64,000 nt of DNA from SIG480 sp045537045 (GTDB lineage: Bacteria > Bacillota > Clostridia > Oscillospirales > JAAYXM01). This document shows positions 54,680 to 62,262 of the stretch, in pieces. Position 1 is the stretch's first letter. Each line of letters opens with the position of its first letter. The notes below the pieces were generated by a model. That model did no database searches and was not told the origin of the DNA. It saw nothing but the letters and a program-made list of their open reading frames with translations. Location of the stretch: the NCBI GenBank assembly GCA_045537045.1, contig JAZSOS010000011.1:1-64000 (forward strand), in the 5' to 3' direction. The position numbers were made by a program, and so were the translations under genes.

Positions 54680-54972
54680 AACAAAGACTCGTCTCAAAGC
54701 TTTTACTTCTTTGAGACGAGCCGAATAAACTATATCCGATACCCGCGGTACCACTCAAATTGCACACAAGGTGCCACTCAGGCTCTAACAAGCCTTATGC
54801 ATTAACGCAGCATTCACGGAAAGCGTCTACTTATTCATCATTTGAATTTTCGGGCTTTCGGCTCGGAAGTGATAGGATATAAAAGCATCTCGCTGCCGGG
54901 ATTCCAGCCTCCCCGACTCTCTGAAAGCTACATTGCTTTTCCGTCTTCGTCATAGCCTTTGCTATTCAATTT
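54680..54972 (-). promoter_or_regulatory. T-box riboswitch leader, probably isoleucine (AUC specifier)
   Basis: Minus strand. Stem I: GAAG (54948-54945) pairs with CTTC after the loop; AAAAGCA pairs with TGCTTTT. The codon just before the purine and the lower CTTC is ATC (54873-54871), Ile. AGAGAG and GGCTGGAA elements follow the usual stem I apex. The T-box motif GAGTGGTACCGCGG lies at 54756-54743, bulge TGGT, fitting A73 of tRNA-Ile. The region around the antiterminator is nearly the same as in the Val leader. The terminator is CTCGTCTCAAAG/CTTTGAGACGAG (54720-54688). Confidence 0.92.
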
Positions 54973-54978
54973 TTTAGT

Positions 54979-55007
54979 ATTATACACCCGTGGTGTTCTT
55001 TTGTCAA
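54979..55007 (-). promoter_or_regulatory. Sigma-A promoter of the Ile T-box gene
   Basis: TTGACA (55007-55002), 17-base spacer, TATAAT (54984-54979) on the minus strand: full consensus, just past the end of the oxidoreductase gene. Confidence 0.9.
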
Positions 55008-55029
55008 TAGTTTTTTGAAAAATTTGTAA

Positions 55030-56037
55030 TTATTCTGCTGCTGCCTGAATTGTGAGGACTTCACGGGAGGTGCGGATAACCTCGGCAGTGTCGATGAGAA
55101 GGTCTGTCTCGCCGTTGATTTCCTTTACAAATTCCCCAAGCCCCGTTGCATCGTACTTTTTAAGCGGGACGGGAGTGAAGCCGTCGCTTCCGTCAAGAGC
55201 CGCGCAAAGCTCGGCGCCAGTGTCGGAGTCAATGCCCGCGTGTGCCGCCTTAAGCTTGTATTCAACAACGCCACGTGTACCCCAGACCGTTGTTCTCCAG
55301 TATGTTTCAAGGTTAAACCCACAGCTTGCGGGAGCAGCATATGATACGTCACCGGTAAATCCTGCGCCGTTTTCAAGCTCGACCATAAACTGGCCGCAGT
55401 CGCGGAAGGACTTTACTTCTGTTGCGAAGTGGTTCCATGTGCGTGCGCCGTGAACCTTCTTGAGTCCGTAGCCTGTGAGGAAACGCACAAGGTCAACGGC
55501 GTGGATTGCGATATCGTTAATCGTGCCGCCGTGCTTACCGTCCTCAAAATACCACATCGGACGTGTGCCATACTGAAGCGGATGCTGTCCTGTGATGTTG
55601 ATTGTACCGATTTCACCGAGAGTGCCGTCGGCAATCATCTCGCGGATATTTCTCATACCTGCAGAAAATCTCATTGTGAGATAGCAGCCTACCTTGAGGT
55701 TCTTTTCCTTTGAAAGCTTTTCAATCTCTTCAAGCTCACAAAGGCTTGTGCACACTGGCTTATCAGCGTACACATGCTTGCCTGCTTTAAGTGCGGCAAT
55801 AGCCTCTCCTCCGCGCTCGCCGTAGCAACCACCGAGGCAGATTGCATCAACGCGCGCGTCACTAAGAACATCTTCAAATGTTGCGTAATTAAATTCAAGG
55901 CCAAGACCGTCTGCAAGAGCACGGCCCTCCGCAGTGTCCTCCCACGCACCAAGAACGGTTACGTTCGGGTCTGACATAGCCTCTTCGTAAATCGCGCCGG
56001 TGTGGCGGTGTTTGAATCCTACAAATGCCAAATTCAT
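55030..56037 (-). CDS. Gfo/Idh/MocA family oxidoreductase
   Basis: The 335-residue protein has an N-terminal Rossmann domain whose Gly loop is altered to VGFKHRHTGAIYEEA, as in a known subgroup of the family, and an EKP-like motif reading VYADKPVCTS near 97. The C-terminal domain has GGTINDIAIHAVDLVRFLTG, the catalytic His/Asp region. These enzymes oxidise or reduce sugars with NAD(P). The substrate is unknown. AAGGAG precedes the start. It probably belongs to the sugar-related genes to its right rather than to the T-box genes. Confidence 0.9.
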   Translation of the reverse strand: MNLAFVGFKHRHTGAIYEEAMSDPNVTVLGAWEDTAEGRALADGLGLEFNYATFEDVLSDARVDAICLGGCYGERGGEAIAALKAGKHVYADKPVCTSLCELEEIEKLSKEKNLKVGCYLTMRFSAGMRNIREMIADGTLGEIGTINITGQHPLQYGTRPMWYFEDGKHGGTINDIAIHAVDLVRFLTGYGLKKVHGARTWNHFATEVKSFRDCGQFMVELENGAGFTGDVSYAAPASCGFNLETYWRTTVWGTRGVVEYKLKAAHAGIDSDTGAELCAALDGSDGFTPVPLKKYDATGLGEFVKEINGETDLLIDTAEVIRTSREVLTIQAAAE

Positions 56038-56049
56038 CTTGGTTTCTCC

Positions 56050-56195
56050 TTATTTAAATGATTTGATTATCTCACCGAATGCAGCAAACAGCAGCTCGGT
56101 TATTCCTTCAACGTAGCATGAGGTAAGCGTTCCTTCGCTTCCAGCTCGTGATAACGCTTTGCAAGCTCAAGTGCCGCAGAAATTTCCTCAGGCAT
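56050..56195 (-). pseudogene. Possible frameshifted gene remnant
   Basis: From an ATG at 56195 the minus strand reads MPEEISAALELAKRYHELEA, and after a one-base shift continues TSCYVEGITELLFAAFGEII to a stop at 56050. Both halves look coding. It could be the C-terminal remnant of a lost gene upstream of the oxidoreductase. No family is recognised. Confidence 0.3.
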
Positions 56196-56494
56196 TCCTT
56201 TGTTCTATGTAATTATATAATGTAAAAACTTTTTTTGCAATATGTAATCCGGTATTTTGGGAAAATTTTTCATTATTAGGTCTTGTTTCGGCGCAGGAAT
56301 ATAAAAAACGGCAAACCCTGATGGGTTTACCGTTTTTTGGTCGAGATGACAGGAAAAAGTCTTGCTCTGCAAGCCTTCCGTGCTCGACGACCGCAAGCAG
56401 TACCCGTCTCGCACCAACTTCGCTAAAAACGATTATCAATCGTTTTTTGCACGCTCGTTGCCTTCTCAAGGTTCGAATCCTTTCATATTTAAAC
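56196..56494. other. Non-coding stretch with terminator and tRNA-like debris
   Basis: Between the remnant and tRNA-Pro the region holds the first copy of a tRNA-end repeat (56304-56354), a hairpin AAAAACGAT/ATCGTTTTT (about 56423-56446) and, on the plus strand near 56466-56485, CAAGGTTCGAATCC, which looks like the T-arm of another tRNA. No gene is visible. Confidence 0.5.
56304..56354. repeat. Duplicated tRNA-Pro 3' end plus terminator, copy 1
   Basis: This 51-base block matches 56495-56546 with one indel. It contains the AAACGGCAAACC/GGTTTACCGTTT terminator and 16 bases of the tRNA 3' end (GGTCGAGATGACAGGA). Confidence 0.8.
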
Positions 56495-56530
56495 AAAAAC
56501 GGCAAACCCTGATGGGTTTACCGTTTTTAT
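56495..56530 (-). terminator. Terminator of tRNA-Pro
   Basis: On the minus strand, AAAAACGGTAAACCCATC forms a stem with the following GGGTTTGCCGTTTTT directly after the tRNA CCA end. Same sequence as in the 56304 copy. Confidence 0.8.
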
Positions 56531-56606
56531 GGTCGAGATGACAGGATTCGAACCTGCGGCCTCTGCGTCCCGAACGCAGCGCTCTACCAAGCTGAGCCAC
56601 ATCTCG
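56530..56606 (-). tRNA. tRNA-Pro (anticodon CGG)
   Basis: The 77-base minus-strand gene folds as a cloverleaf: acceptor CGAGATG/CATCTCG, anticodon stem CTGCG/CGCAG with loop TTCGGGA (anticodon CGG, Pro), T-arm AGGTTCGAATCCT, discriminator A and an encoded CCA. Its 3' end and terminator are duplicated about 190 bases downstream. Confidence 0.93.
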
Positions 56607-56861
56607 AAGCGAACTACTTAATTATACGGAAAAAAGTAGAATTTGTCAAGTCTTTTTTTCTGAAAAACAAATTTTTCTTTTTTCTCTTCTTCGGAGGGGC
56701 GGTGAAGGCTATCAGAAACAGCCTTCATCACATCCTCCGAAATTTTATGCATAATCTATTGATTCATAACTTTATGCTTTTGAACTGCATATTTCTATCC
56801 GCATGTAAGCTCGCAAGAAATTTTATTCTTAAAATAATCCCAACTAAGAATAACAGAAAAA

Positions 56862-57491
56862 CTATTCTGCTTCCCAGAGCGGTATATCCTTAAGTTTATT
56901 CCACACAAAATTGCCCATATTTTGTCCACCGAGCTTATTCAAGTGGATTTGGTCAACTTGATAATCTCTGCTTTTCACTCTTGCGTAACCGAAACCAGAC
57001 TCAGAAAAAACATTTATTACCGGAACAGAATTGAGCTTTGCAACGAGCTCTATTTTTTGAGAAAATTCAAATGCGGTAATCTTGCGTTTTTCACATTTTG
57101 TTTCCGGAGAATTCTCATTTGTTCCTATCATAATTATCACCACAATCTGCGCCTTGGTATGCTCCTGCAAAAAACGCAGGCACTGATTAAAGCAACCGCA
57201 AAAGGAGTTGTCATCAGTATCGTATATTTCACCAACAACTGCTCCCTCATTCGGCAGGACATCAATTGTAATAAGATCAGCATCAGCTTTTCCGTCATCA
57301 AGGGTCATTATCGCATCTTTTACGTTTCCTTTGCCATAGCCATCAGGAGTCAGCGAGCCACCGGGTATTCCTTTGTTTACAACGTTCATTCCCGAAAGTT
57401 GTTCAACAACAGGAACAAATTCACCCATTTGTTCACTCGTCATCGAAGTACCGTAAGCATACCAAAGTTTTCCATTCCACTGGTTTGTCAT
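56862..57491 (-). CDS. SGNH/GDSL-type hydrolase
   Basis: The 209-residue protein has a probable nucleophile Ser in YAYGTSMT near 16, Gly/Asn in GIPGGSLT and MIGTNENSP, and the Asp-x-x-His pair in VDQIHLNKLG near 187, together the four SGNH blocks. Family members remove acetyl or acyl groups from glycans or lipids. No signal peptide is present. It is the last gene of a four-gene minus-strand cluster with a transporter, an epimerase and a glycosidase-like protein, suggesting deacetylation of an imported sugar. Confidence 0.8.
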   Translation of the reverse strand: MTNQWNGKLWYAYGTSMTSEQMGEFVPVVEQLSGMNVVNKGIPGGSLTPDGYGKGNVKDAIMTLDDGKADADLITIDVLPNEGAVVGEIYDTDDNSFCGCFNQCLRFLQEHTKAQIVVIIMIGTNENSPETKCEKRKITAFEFSQKIELVAKLNSVPVINVFSESGFGYARVKSRDYQVDQIHLNKLGGQNMGNFVWNKLKDIPLWEAE

Positions 57492-57514
57492 ACCTTTACT
57501 CTCCTTTATTAATT

Positions 57515-58798
57515 TTACTGTTTCATTACTGTCTGCTTTTCAACCACATGTTTTGTAAACAGTATGGTTATTAGCAGCAGGATGAACGAGATAACCGAAA
57601 GGAACTGCTGTCCGTACATATGTATTCCGAAAACCGTGTTTCCACTTGCCTGAATTGCACTGAGAATCTTTCCTGCGACAAGAGATGCACCCAACCCGAA
57701 AAGACCTCCTATACAGTTTTTAACCGCCATTGCCTGAGCGATATATTCTTTATCAACATAACTGTAAACTATATTGAAGGAATTCATATTCGTTCCTGCC
57801 ATTGCTCCCGTATACAGAGCAGTATAAAGTATTATGAGATACCATGTGGACGGGGTTACGAATATACATGTCAGAAACGAGCCTGCCATCAGGTACAGAC
57901 CGAAGCGATACCCCTTTGCAAAGGAATGTTTGTCGGAGAACTTCCCGAACGGTCTTGTCAGCACCATTCTTACAAAGCTGGACAGTATATTTATTATCTG
58001 GATTGTCAGAACTGAAAGATGAAGGTCATTTGTCTTGAACACACCAATAAATCCGATGCTGAAGTATCGTGCGGTCTCGCACAGAACCATCATTACAATA
58101 ACATTCTTGAAATTCCGGTTCTTTGAAATGTACTTAATGGTTTCACGAAGCGTTACGCTGCTTTCATCCGTACCTTCGCCGCTTTCATCTTTTATCAGTA
58201 CCATACATATAAAATTGCATATGTTGAAGATGAGAATGCAAACAGCAATAAATAGAAGTCCGCCCTGCAGGTTGCCGAGACCTTCATACTTGTCGATGAT
58301 ATACCCCATTACCGCAGAGAATATGATTCCCGAAAGCAGGGAAACAATCTCTCTTGTTGATGAAAAACGTCCGCGCCGTCCCGGCTCGACAAATGAATTT
58401 GCCCATCTGAACATAATGGATGCAACAACATAAAGAAGGGTGTATCCAAGAAGAACACACATCATCACGATAACCGTTGCCGCCGAATGATTTACCGGCA
58501 AATACGGAACAAGAAACATCATCATAAACGCAGAAAAGCTGCAGACATATGTAAAAATCAAAAAAGGCTTCTGCTTGATTTTCATTCTCACAATAAAAAG
58601 CGATAAAATCTGAAACACAAACGCTATATTTACAAATGACGAAATAATGCCTATAACCGAATCGCTTATTCCGATATGCGTCAGAAGCTTTGCCAGAAAT
58701 GCATCTGCAACCAAAATCGTCAGAAAATATTCGAAAATACTTTGAATAATATACGAAACACGCGATTGCTTATATTCTCTTGAATCAAAATTAATCAT
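57515..58798 (-). CDS. MFS transporter
   Basis: The 427-residue protein has 12 predicted membrane helices. LVEPGRRGRFSSTREI-like loop 2-3 (FVEPGRRGRFSSTREIVS, near 135) and VLTRPFGKFSDKHSFAKGYR near 275 are major-facilitator style cytosolic loops. The most likely cargo is an oligosaccharide or sugar, judged from its epimerase and hydrolase neighbours. It starts 4 bases after the AGE epimerase stop. Confidence 0.85.
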   Translation of the reverse strand: MINFDSREYKQSRVSYIIQSIFEYFLTILVADAFLAKLLTHIGISDSVIGIISSFVNIAFVFQILSLFIVRMKIKQKPFLIFTYVCSFSAFMMMFLVPYLPVNHSAATVIVMMCVLLGYTLLYVVASIMFRWANSFVEPGRRGRFSSTREIVSLLSGIIFSAVMGYIIDKYEGLGNLQGGLLFIAVCILIFNICNFICMVLIKDESGEGTDESSVTLRETIKYISKNRNFKNVIVMMVLCETARYFSIGFIGVFKTNDLHLSVLTIQIINILSSFVRMVLTRPFGKFSDKHSFAKGYRFGLYLMAGSFLTCIFVTPSTWYLIILYTALYTGAMAGTNMNSFNIVYSYVDKEYIAQAMAVKNCIGGLFGLGASLVAGKILSAIQASGNTVFGIHMYGQQFLSVISFILLLITILFTKHVVEKQTVMKQ

Positions 58799-58802
58799 AC
58801 TA

Positions 58803-59972
58803 TCATTCCATATACTTCATAATATTTCCCGTTTCCGTTATGCTCTTCATTGCAAGAAGGTAACGTTCGAGATGGAACGGGCCTTCGATATGTCCGCCCT
58901 TTTTCTTCCGCTCGGAAACCTTTCCTTCGCTCTTGTTTATTGAAATATACCAGCGTCCATCCTCGCGGTCTGCAAAATATTCAAATGCTTCTTTCTCAAG
59001 ACTGTTTGCAAGGTCGAGATACTTTTCCTCTCCGAACATATAGTGAGCCATACGGAATGCAACGGTTGCCTCCTGATTCGGCCAGTGGCGATAAGTATCG
59101 ATGAGGTCTTCCTTAAGCGGCTTTGAAAGATTTCTGTCTGTCGGGATAAGAAGAGTTGTCTTCTCAAATCCCTCCGGCATTGCATAATCAAGAAGCTTTC
59201 TCCCGAATTCACGGATTTTATCGTCATTCTTCACTTCACCCTCACAGAGAACAAACCACGCCGCTTCATACACGTGACCCGGATAACACATATCCGCAAC
59301 CCAAGTTGTAAGCGGTTTGTTTCCGAGGGGGAGATATTCGTTGACCTGTTTTTTCTCTTCATTTACAAAGCCGGCACTCATCATCTCATTCATAACATCG
59401 CGTGCCGCCGCATCAAATTTTTCATAATTGCGGCCAACATTGCGGACAAACTGAACCATTGCAAGCATCGCCATATGAAGACCCAGAGCCTTGCAGGGCT
59501 CATCCGCCTCTTCCTGAGTTGTGAGCTTGTTCTTCTTATAAAGGTCATATGCTACATCAAAATAAAGCTCAGCGCTTTCCCATACTTCCTCGCGTTTGCA
59601 GATTCGGTAATACTGAGCACAGCCCATTGCACAGAAGATTTCTGCATAGTAAAAGAGACCGTCACCCTGGGTGCTCTTTGTTTTTCCGTCGCGCGTTACG
59701 GAGTATGGAAGCCTTCCGTCGGGTGGAGTTATCTTTTTGAGAAACGCATAAAGATGCTCGCACATATCAACGTATTCAGGGCGCGCATCAACAAGGCGGT
59801 ATGCCATGGAATAACTCCACATTTCGCGGCCTAAAAACCATACTAATTTGTCCGTTGAAGCCACCTTTGAATTTTCATCAAACCAATTGAATACGCCGCC
59901 GTATTCCTCATCCTTTGATATTTCAAGCCAGTGCGGAAGAATTTCTTCCGTAAGATATTTACCGTAATCCAT
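58803..59972 (-). CDS. AGE family epimerase/isomerase
   Basis: The 389-residue alpha/alpha-barrel protein resembles N-acylglucosamine 2-epimerase and the mannose/cellobiose epimerases. It has VWFLGREMWSYSMAYRL, EIFCAMGCAQYYRI, the active-site PGHVYEAAWFVL and YRHWPNQEATVAFRMAH, with His residues in the positions used for proton transfer. The sugar cannot be named; the region HIEGPFHLERYLLAMKSI closes the barrel as usual. It is translationally close to both neighbours (3-4 bases). Confidence 0.88.
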   Translation of the reverse strand: MDYGKYLTEEILPHWLEISKDEEYGGVFNWFDENSKVASTDKLVWFLGREMWSYSMAYRLVDARPEYVDMCEHLYAFLKKITPPDGRLPYSVTRDGKTKSTQGDGLFYYAEIFCAMGCAQYYRICKREEVWESAELYFDVAYDLYKKNKLTTQEEADEPCKALGLHMAMLAMVQFVRNVGRNYEKFDAAARDVMNEMMSAGFVNEEKKQVNEYLPLGNKPLTTWVADMCYPGHVYEAAWFVLCEGEVKNDDKIREFGRKLLDYAMPEGFEKTTLLIPTDRNLSKPLKEDLIDTYRHWPNQEATVAFRMAHYMFGEEKYLDLANSLEKEAFEYFADREDGRWYISINKSEGKVSERKKKGGHIEGPFHLERYLLAMKSITETGNIMKYME

Positions 59973-59975
59973 AAA

Positions 59976-61829
59976 TTAAACCTCCAGCTTTTTAAGCTCA
60001 AGCGACTCTACCGTCACGATTTTTTCAACATCACCTTTTTTAATCCTCACTGTCGCCGGAACATCATAATCCGTGTTGAGAAGATACATCTTTCCTCCAT
60101 CGTAGTATGACCATTTCACTCTGTCGCTTCCAAACACCCTTACCTCGCAGTTTCTTGCGCTTGCAGAAATAAATTCACGCATAATCGCACGGTAAAGAGG
60201 TGAAAGAGCCGGATGCCCCGGATAATTTGTGGACGTAACAAGCGTTGCAACGCCGTCTCCGATGCGTTTTTCAATAACAGCACTTATATGCCCCGGAACA
60301 TAGCCGAAGCTGTCTGCTGCATATGCTGCGCTCTTTCCTTCCGTAAGCTCAAAAATGCCCCAGTTCGCATATCCGCCGCTGTATACCGGGTCGCATGCAA
60401 AGTCTGCCGTGCCGGGATAAAGCGTTTTCTCGTCAAGAGATACCGGGTCAAACTTCACGCCATCGTTCGTTCGTCTCACCTCACCGGTAAAGAGCGCACC
60501 GAAAAGCTTTTCGATTTTTTCATTTGAAACAGGTATGTATTCTCCGTTTCGCGCAACGTTCGTGTTAAGGTGCGCCGCGCTCATAAGAAGTCTGCCTCCG
60601 CGTTTTACATATTCATAAAGTTTATCCATGTCCTCATCGGACATAGTGTTCCATCCCATGAATACGAGATGATTATATTTCAAAAGCTTATCGAGCGGTG
60701 CCTCAATCGGGACAATATCATACATACCGTATGCCGGAGATGCAGAAGTATCTTCTTCGCCAAAGTTTGCACCATCACTCCAGTTTCTTTTCGTTCCAAC
60801 CTCGTCAAGGAGTCTCCATGAGTGTTCTGCCTCATTATGTCCCCATTCCTCGCGGTTGAACTGGTTCCATATCGAAGTGCCGCCCCAACCGCCCCATGCG
60901 TCATGACGGCCGGAAACAAAGGCGAACTTAACTTTAGGTCCCCCTTTGGGACGGAAATCTTCCTTTATGTACTTTGCCATATATTCAAGAATGTCTCTGT
61001 AATCCTGACAGACTTCCGAGCTTCCGTCAATGCTTTGAGCGTACGACTCTATACACTCGTCTCCGCTTTCGAGGCAGAGAAGATTTGTTCCCGAAAGATA
61101 TGCATATTTATATGCAAGCTGAAGTCTCTTGCGCTTGAGCATATCACTGTGGCGAAATCCTCCATACCACTCTTGAGCAATATATGTTCCCCAAAGCCTT
61201 GAATCTGCCATTTTTGCGACACCGCGTGTGGCAGCCACGAGCGGCTCCGGATTTCCGCACATCATTTCAAGAGCTGGAATTGTCGTTCCTGCCTCTACAT
61301 TATATTTATTGAGTGCAGTTGCCTCTCCCGAAAAGATTTCAGGCATTCCAAGCTTTTTATCTATCCCAACAAATCCGGAAACGCGCTCGATATATTTTTC
61401 GTGAGCTTCTTTCATATCAGCGCAGTCAGTTTTAATTTTCGCAGGATCCTTTCCTCTTGTTTTGCTCGTTACAAAATACCCCGCCGCCTTGCATGCTCCG
61501 GAGCTGCCCGTTTCCCCAAGCATATCACCGAGAAAATACTCACCGGCAACTTTGCGGATTGCATCTACCGTTTCTTTATCGAGCATACTTTCTTTTTCAG
61601 GAGGAGCAAACTGAACGGTGTATAGAAAGGCAAAGTAAATTTTCTTTTCCGCCATAAATTTTGCCCATTTCACATAGGCCTCCTGCGGAATCTCGCGGCG
61701 AGCTACCCGTATTTCAACGAAATTGAGCCCTTTCTTTACCGCACGCTCATTTATTTCCTCTATCATTTTATCTGCTTCAAACGAATGTTCCCCGAGATGA
61801 ACACCGTGTAAAATCATATCTCTTTCCAT
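59976..61829 (-). CDS. Putative TIM-barrel glycosidase with a GATase-like middle domain
   Basis: I do not recognise this 617-residue cytosolic protein. Residues about 1-325 look like a TIM barrel (NFVEIRVARREIPQEAYVKW, AQEWYGGFRHSDMLKRKRL, with acidic residues such as CLESGDECIE near 270). Residues about 330-560 look like a class I amidotransferase-like trimerisation fold (HLVFMGWNTMSDEDMDKLYE, KRGGRLLMSAAH), and the last 50 form a beta domain. That order recalls GH42-type beta-galactosidases. It is the first gene of the glycan cluster, 3 bases from the epimerase. Confidence 0.5.
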   Translation of the reverse strand: MERDMILHGVHLGEHSFEADKMIEEINERAVKKGLNFVEIRVARREIPQEAYVKWAKFMAEKKIYFAFLYTVQFAPPEKESMLDKETVDAIRKVAGEYFLGDMLGETGSSGACKAAGYFVTSKTRGKDPAKIKTDCADMKEAHEKYIERVSGFVGIDKKLGMPEIFSGEATALNKYNVEAGTTIPALEMMCGNPEPLVAATRGVAKMADSRLWGTYIAQEWYGGFRHSDMLKRKRLQLAYKYAYLSGTNLLCLESGDECIESYAQSIDGSSEVCQDYRDILEYMAKYIKEDFRPKGGPKVKFAFVSGRHDAWGGWGGTSIWNQFNREEWGHNEAEHSWRLLDEVGTKRNWSDGANFGEEDTSASPAYGMYDIVPIEAPLDKLLKYNHLVFMGWNTMSDEDMDKLYEYVKRGGRLLMSAAHLNTNVARNGEYIPVSNEKIEKLFGALFTGEVRRTNDGVKFDPVSLDEKTLYPGTADFACDPVYSGGYANWGIFELTEGKSAAYAADSFGYVPGHISAVIEKRIGDGVATLVTSTNYPGHPALSPLYRAIMREFISASARNCEVRVFGSDRVKWSYYDGGKMYLLNTDYDVPATVRIKKGDVEKIVTVESLELKKLEV

Positions 61830-61863
61830 CTCAAAACTCTCCTTGTAAGTTTAAGTTTCTCAA

Positions 61864-61892
61864 AGTATATCTTTTTTAAAATTTTTAGTCAA
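61864..61892 (-). promoter_or_regulatory. Promoter of the glycan cluster
   Basis: TTGACT (61892-61887), 17-base spacer, TATACT (61869-61864) on the minus strand, with AAGGAG before the ATG at 61829. Confidence 0.7.
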
Positions 61893-61903
61893 TATGAAAA
61901 TTG

Positions 61904-61937
61904 CAAGATTTTACATATAAAATTCCAAGATTCTACA
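61904..61937. promoter_or_regulatory. Direct repeats, candidate AraC-type operator
   Basis: CAAGATTTTACA (61904-61915) and CAAGATTCTACA (61926-61937) match at 11 of 12 bases with a 22-base period, two helical turns, just upstream of the -35 of the glycan cluster. This is the layout of an AraC-family activator site. Confidence 0.55.
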
Positions 61938-62016
61938 AATCCTTGCGCAAAGCATTGTACAAGCCTTTTTTAATGTTATAATCACAGCAAATCTACATAT
62001 TCAGGAGGTAATTTTT

Positions 62017-62215
62017 ATGCAATTCGGAATCAACGTTTTTGACTTTGGTGCAAAAGGCGACGGTGTGACCGATGATACCGCCGCAATACAGGCTGCCATA
62101 AACTTTGCAGCAGAGCGCGGCGGCGGCAAAATTCTCTTTCCATATACGAACAAGGGCTACAGAATAGCATCGCCCGGAATTGAGGAATATGATGGAATGA
62201 AGGTGCGCGCGCACC
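62017..62215 (+). pseudogene. 5' fragment of a pectate-lyase-superfamily (beta-helix) protein
   Basis: The first 66 residues (INVFDFGAKGDGVTDDTAAI, ending GYRIASPGIEEYDGMKVRA) are a clear N-terminus of Pectate_lyase_3/GH28-like beta-helix proteins, normally over 400 residues. At 62202-62215 the frame runs into a palindrome, after which the DNA belongs to the opposite-strand lyase gene. AGGAGGTAATTTTT before the ATG and a TATAAT at about 61977 show a once-functional start. Confidence 0.8.
62202..62215. repeat. 14-bp palindromic junction between two truncated genes
   Basis: GGTGCGCGCGCACC is a perfect palindrome. Left of it lies the start of a beta-helix gene (plus strand), right of it the end of a heparinase-like gene (minus strand). 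The flanks GGAATGAA and ATTCCATTC are also near-complementary. Confidence 0.85.
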
Positions 62216-62262
62216 ATTCCATTCTCCGGCACATCTCCTTCGACCGAAACCTCGTCGATTTA
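62208..62262 (-). pseudogene. Coding remnant after the stop of the lyase gene
   Basis: After TAA (62262-62260, minus strand) the same frame reads IDEVSVEGDVPENGMVRA without interruption to the palindrome. A single TCA-to-TAA change would explain the stop. Confidence 0.55.

Noticed and set aside
62260..62262. Reassigned or read-through TAA codon
   Set aside because: All other genes in the window end normally at TAA, TAG or TGA, and the frame is cut soon after by the palindrome, so mutation or a chimera is simpler.
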